Source: Adiantum capillus-veneris (taxonomy: Eukaryota > Streptophyta > Polypodiopsida > Polypodiales > Pteridaceae). From it: a stretch of DNA of 64,000 nt. The stretch spans positions 98,552,036 through 98,616,035 of the forward strand of contig CM043947.1 in NCBI GenBank assembly GCA_014529385.2, in the 5' to 3' direction. The notes under the pieces were generated by a model that saw only the letters and a program-made list of their open reading frames with translations, was not told the DNA's origin and did not search any database. Of this stretch, positions 61,831 through 64,000 are shown in pieces. Every line of letters starts with the position of its first letter. The first letter of the stretch is position 1. The translations under genes and the position numbers were made by a program.

Positions 61831-62705
61831 TTTTTGATTTTTATCTTGATTAAAAACATTTTGTAGAAACTACTCGCTTGTACGAAAGGGAATTGATGTG
61901 GTCTACAACTTTGCAGAAGAAAGTTTTTTCAAATTTTGCATCGATTTTGAGTTATTGTTCGCGGACTACGTACATGCTTGAAAAGCAACTTTGCCTTTTG
62001 TTTTTGAATTTTCTCCTGATTGAAAACGATTTTGCAAAAACTACCTGGTGAAGGCATTGAAATCGATGTGGTCTACAACTTTGCAGAAGAAAGTTTTTCA
62101 AATTCTGTAGCGATTTGGAGTTATCGTTCACAGACTACGCACATGCCTGAAAAACAACTTCGCTTTTTGTTTTTGATTTTTCTCTTGATTGAAAACGATT
62201 TTATAGAAACTATACGTTCGAGGCACCAAAATCGATCTGGTGTACAACTCTGAAAGTTTTTCTAAATTCTGCACCAATTTTGATTTATCGTTCACGGACT
62301 ACGTACATGCATGAAAAGCAACTTGGATTTTTTTTTCTATTTTTCTCTTGATTGAAAACAATTTTGTAGAAACTAGCCACAACAAACATCGGAATCGATG
62401 TGATGTACAACTTTGCAGAAGAAATGTTTTTCAAATTATGCACTAATTTTAAGTTATCGTTTGCGGACTGCGTACATGCCTGAAAAGAAACTTTTATTTT
62501 TTGTTTTTTGAATTTTCTCCTATTTGAAAACAATTTTGCAAAAACTATTTGCTTGAGCCATTGGAATCGATGTGGTGTACAACTTTGCAGAAGAAAGTTT
62601 CTCTAAATTCTGCACCGATTTTGGGATATCGTTCTCGGATTGCGAATATGTTTGAAAAGAAAAATTTTACTTTTTGCTTTTGATTTTTCTCATAATTGAA
62701 AACTT
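61831..62705 (+). repeat. Tandem repeat of about 170 bp, five units (leader of G)
   Basis: Units start near 61831, 62001, 62170, 62334 and 62504, with a partial sixth at 62677. Each holds TTTTTGATTTTTCTC..GATTGAAAAC, GAATCGATGTGGT, ACAACTTTGCAGAAGAAAG and a CGTTC-CGGACTACGTACATG phrase. The phrase spacing differs slightly between units. Confidence 0.9.
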
Positions 62706-62925
62706 ATCAATTATATTTTCTCTTCATCAATCATATATTTGTTACTGACATAACTTTGCTGCAGAAGCCAGTTACATATCGTTTCGATTTAGTCGAGCCG
62801 TTGATGATCGTCCAAATTTTATCGAGCTACTGTTGGTACATGATCTTTTGTTATATGATATACTCGTTCATTGATTCTTGTATAATTATTCTTCTAGAGA
62901 TATAGTTTACGTTGTTTTATTGATA
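62706..62925. other. Spacer between the two minisatellites
   Basis: AT-rich. No recognisable gene or repeat. Confidence 0.5.
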
Positions 62926-63560
62926 ATCTCTCGTTGATACCATAGTGATTTTGATGGTACTATGATGATGTTTTGTTAGTACTTTGGTCATGGTGATTTT
63001 CGTTGATACCATGATGATATTTTGTTGATACCATGGTTATTCTCCGTGATGCCATGATGATATTTCCTTGATACCATGGTTATTCTTGGTGAGGCCATGA
63101 TGATATTTCGTTGATTCCATGGTTATTCTCGGTGATACCATGATGTTGTTTCGTTGATACCATGGTTATTCTCGGTGATACCATGATGTTGTTTTGTTGA
63201 TACCATGGTTATTCTCGGTGATACAATGATGTTGTTTTGTTGATACAATGATTATTCTCGGTGATATCATGATATTGTTTTGTTGATCCCATGGTTATTC
63301 TCGATGATACCTTGATGTTATTTCATTGATACCATGGTTATTCTCGGTGATACCATGATGTTGTTTCGTTCATACAATGATTATTCTCGGTAATATCATG
63401 ATGTTTTTTTGTTGATACCATGATTATTCTCAGTGATACCATAATGTTGTTTCATTGATACAATGATTATTCTGTGATGCTTTTCGTTGATACCATGATG
63501 ATTTATTCATTTTTATTGATACAATGATGATATTTTTTTAATACTTTGATGATACCACTA
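62926..63560 (+). repeat. 43-bp minisatellite, about 14 units
   Basis: The unit contains TTGATACCATGGTTATTCTC followed by GGTGATACCATGATGTTGTT; the two halves are related (GATACCATG in each), so an older 21-22 bp unit is likely. Units 63121 and 63164 onwards are nearly identical, and the edges are diverged. Confidence 0.92.
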
Positions 63561-64000
63561 CGTTGATAAATTTTGTTTTATGTAGTATATACACATGTCA
63601 TTTGTATCACGTAATCACGCATCTTGTACTTTTACGTTCATACTTTATGTACCATATGTTGTCATGCGTATATATATCGTCAAAAGAGTGGAGTCGCGAA
63701 TCATATCTTATGGCATTGTGAACGTAATTATTTCACTAACGATGCTAATAATTTTCATGACTATGTTTTTTGAGTCTATGATCTATGTAGGATTGATTTC
63801 ATGAAGGAAAACTTGGTGACAATAAAAGATTTATGAAGACATGTTTGGTGATGCCATATTGATGACAAGAAGACATGTTTGGTGATGTGATATTGATGAC
63901 AAGATACACAACAAATTCACAGAGACACTTCTGATTACGAGCTAATCGATAGCCTTTACACCTCTTTATTGAACCTTTGTATTCATTATTGTATTTGATA
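63561..64000. other. Window end without recognisable gene
   Basis: This should be internal leader or early gag sequence of element G, but no copia motif is readable before the window ends. A short duplication (AAGACATGTTTGGTGATG) occurs at about 63837 and 63871. Confidence 0.45.

Overview
Every recognisable coding block in this window belongs to LTR retrotransposons, nested inside one another. No host gene, tRNA, rRNA or CRISPR array was recognised. The Ty3/gypsy and Ty1/copia polyproteins, tRNA-type primer binding sites, very long elements with extra reading frames and AT-rich flanks indicate the nuclear genome of a land plant with a large, repeat-rich genome. The species cannot be told from the sequence. 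A non-flowering lineage is possible from the look of the reverse transcriptases, but this is weak inference.

Layout. Positions 1-2414 hold an old minus-strand Ty1/copia remnant. Element A (2420-39882, minus strand, Ty3-type, target-site duplication ACCAT) has two younger insertions: element B (4398-23029, minus strand, 18.6 kb, duplication ACTCA) and element C (28582-35539, plus strand, duplication TTGT). A encodes gag and protease but has no reverse transcriptase or integrase. B carries gag, protease, reverse transcriptase, RNase H and integrase, a second protease-like ORF, and a separate accessory frame of about 1,085 codons, all damaged by stops or frameshifts. C has no pol, but has a large gag-like protein ending in a membrane segment. 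From 39888 to 43473 there is AT-rich sequence, a plus-strand copia remnant and a dispersed repeat (family F). Element E (43474-58081, minus strand, Ty1/copia, duplication CATTT) lies in a family-F copy and is itself split by element D (about 47248-56406, plus strand, Ty3-type). More family-F sequence follows to about 60980. The window ends with the 5' end of a plus-strand copia-type element G (long terminal repeat end at 61806, initiator-Met primer site, then two minisatellites).

Three features deserve most attention. (1) A and B each carry arrays of a private CGCG-centred palindrome, spaced at one or two times about 140-150 bp. The arrays lie upstream of the gag start in both elements and, in B, also upstream of the accessory frame; a degenerate half-copy sits in each element's LTR. 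(2) A small protein of about 70 residues is encoded in the leader of two otherwise unrelated elements (C and D), as a tandem pair with an ATGA stop/start overlap in both D LTRs. Conservation is at the protein level with many synonymous changes. (3) A 20-nt hairpin just before the polypurine tract of A and B shows a compensatory base-pair change; C, D and E have hairpins at the same place.

LTR differences counted by eye (few in C, about 3% in B, more in A) agree with the insertion order given by the nesting.
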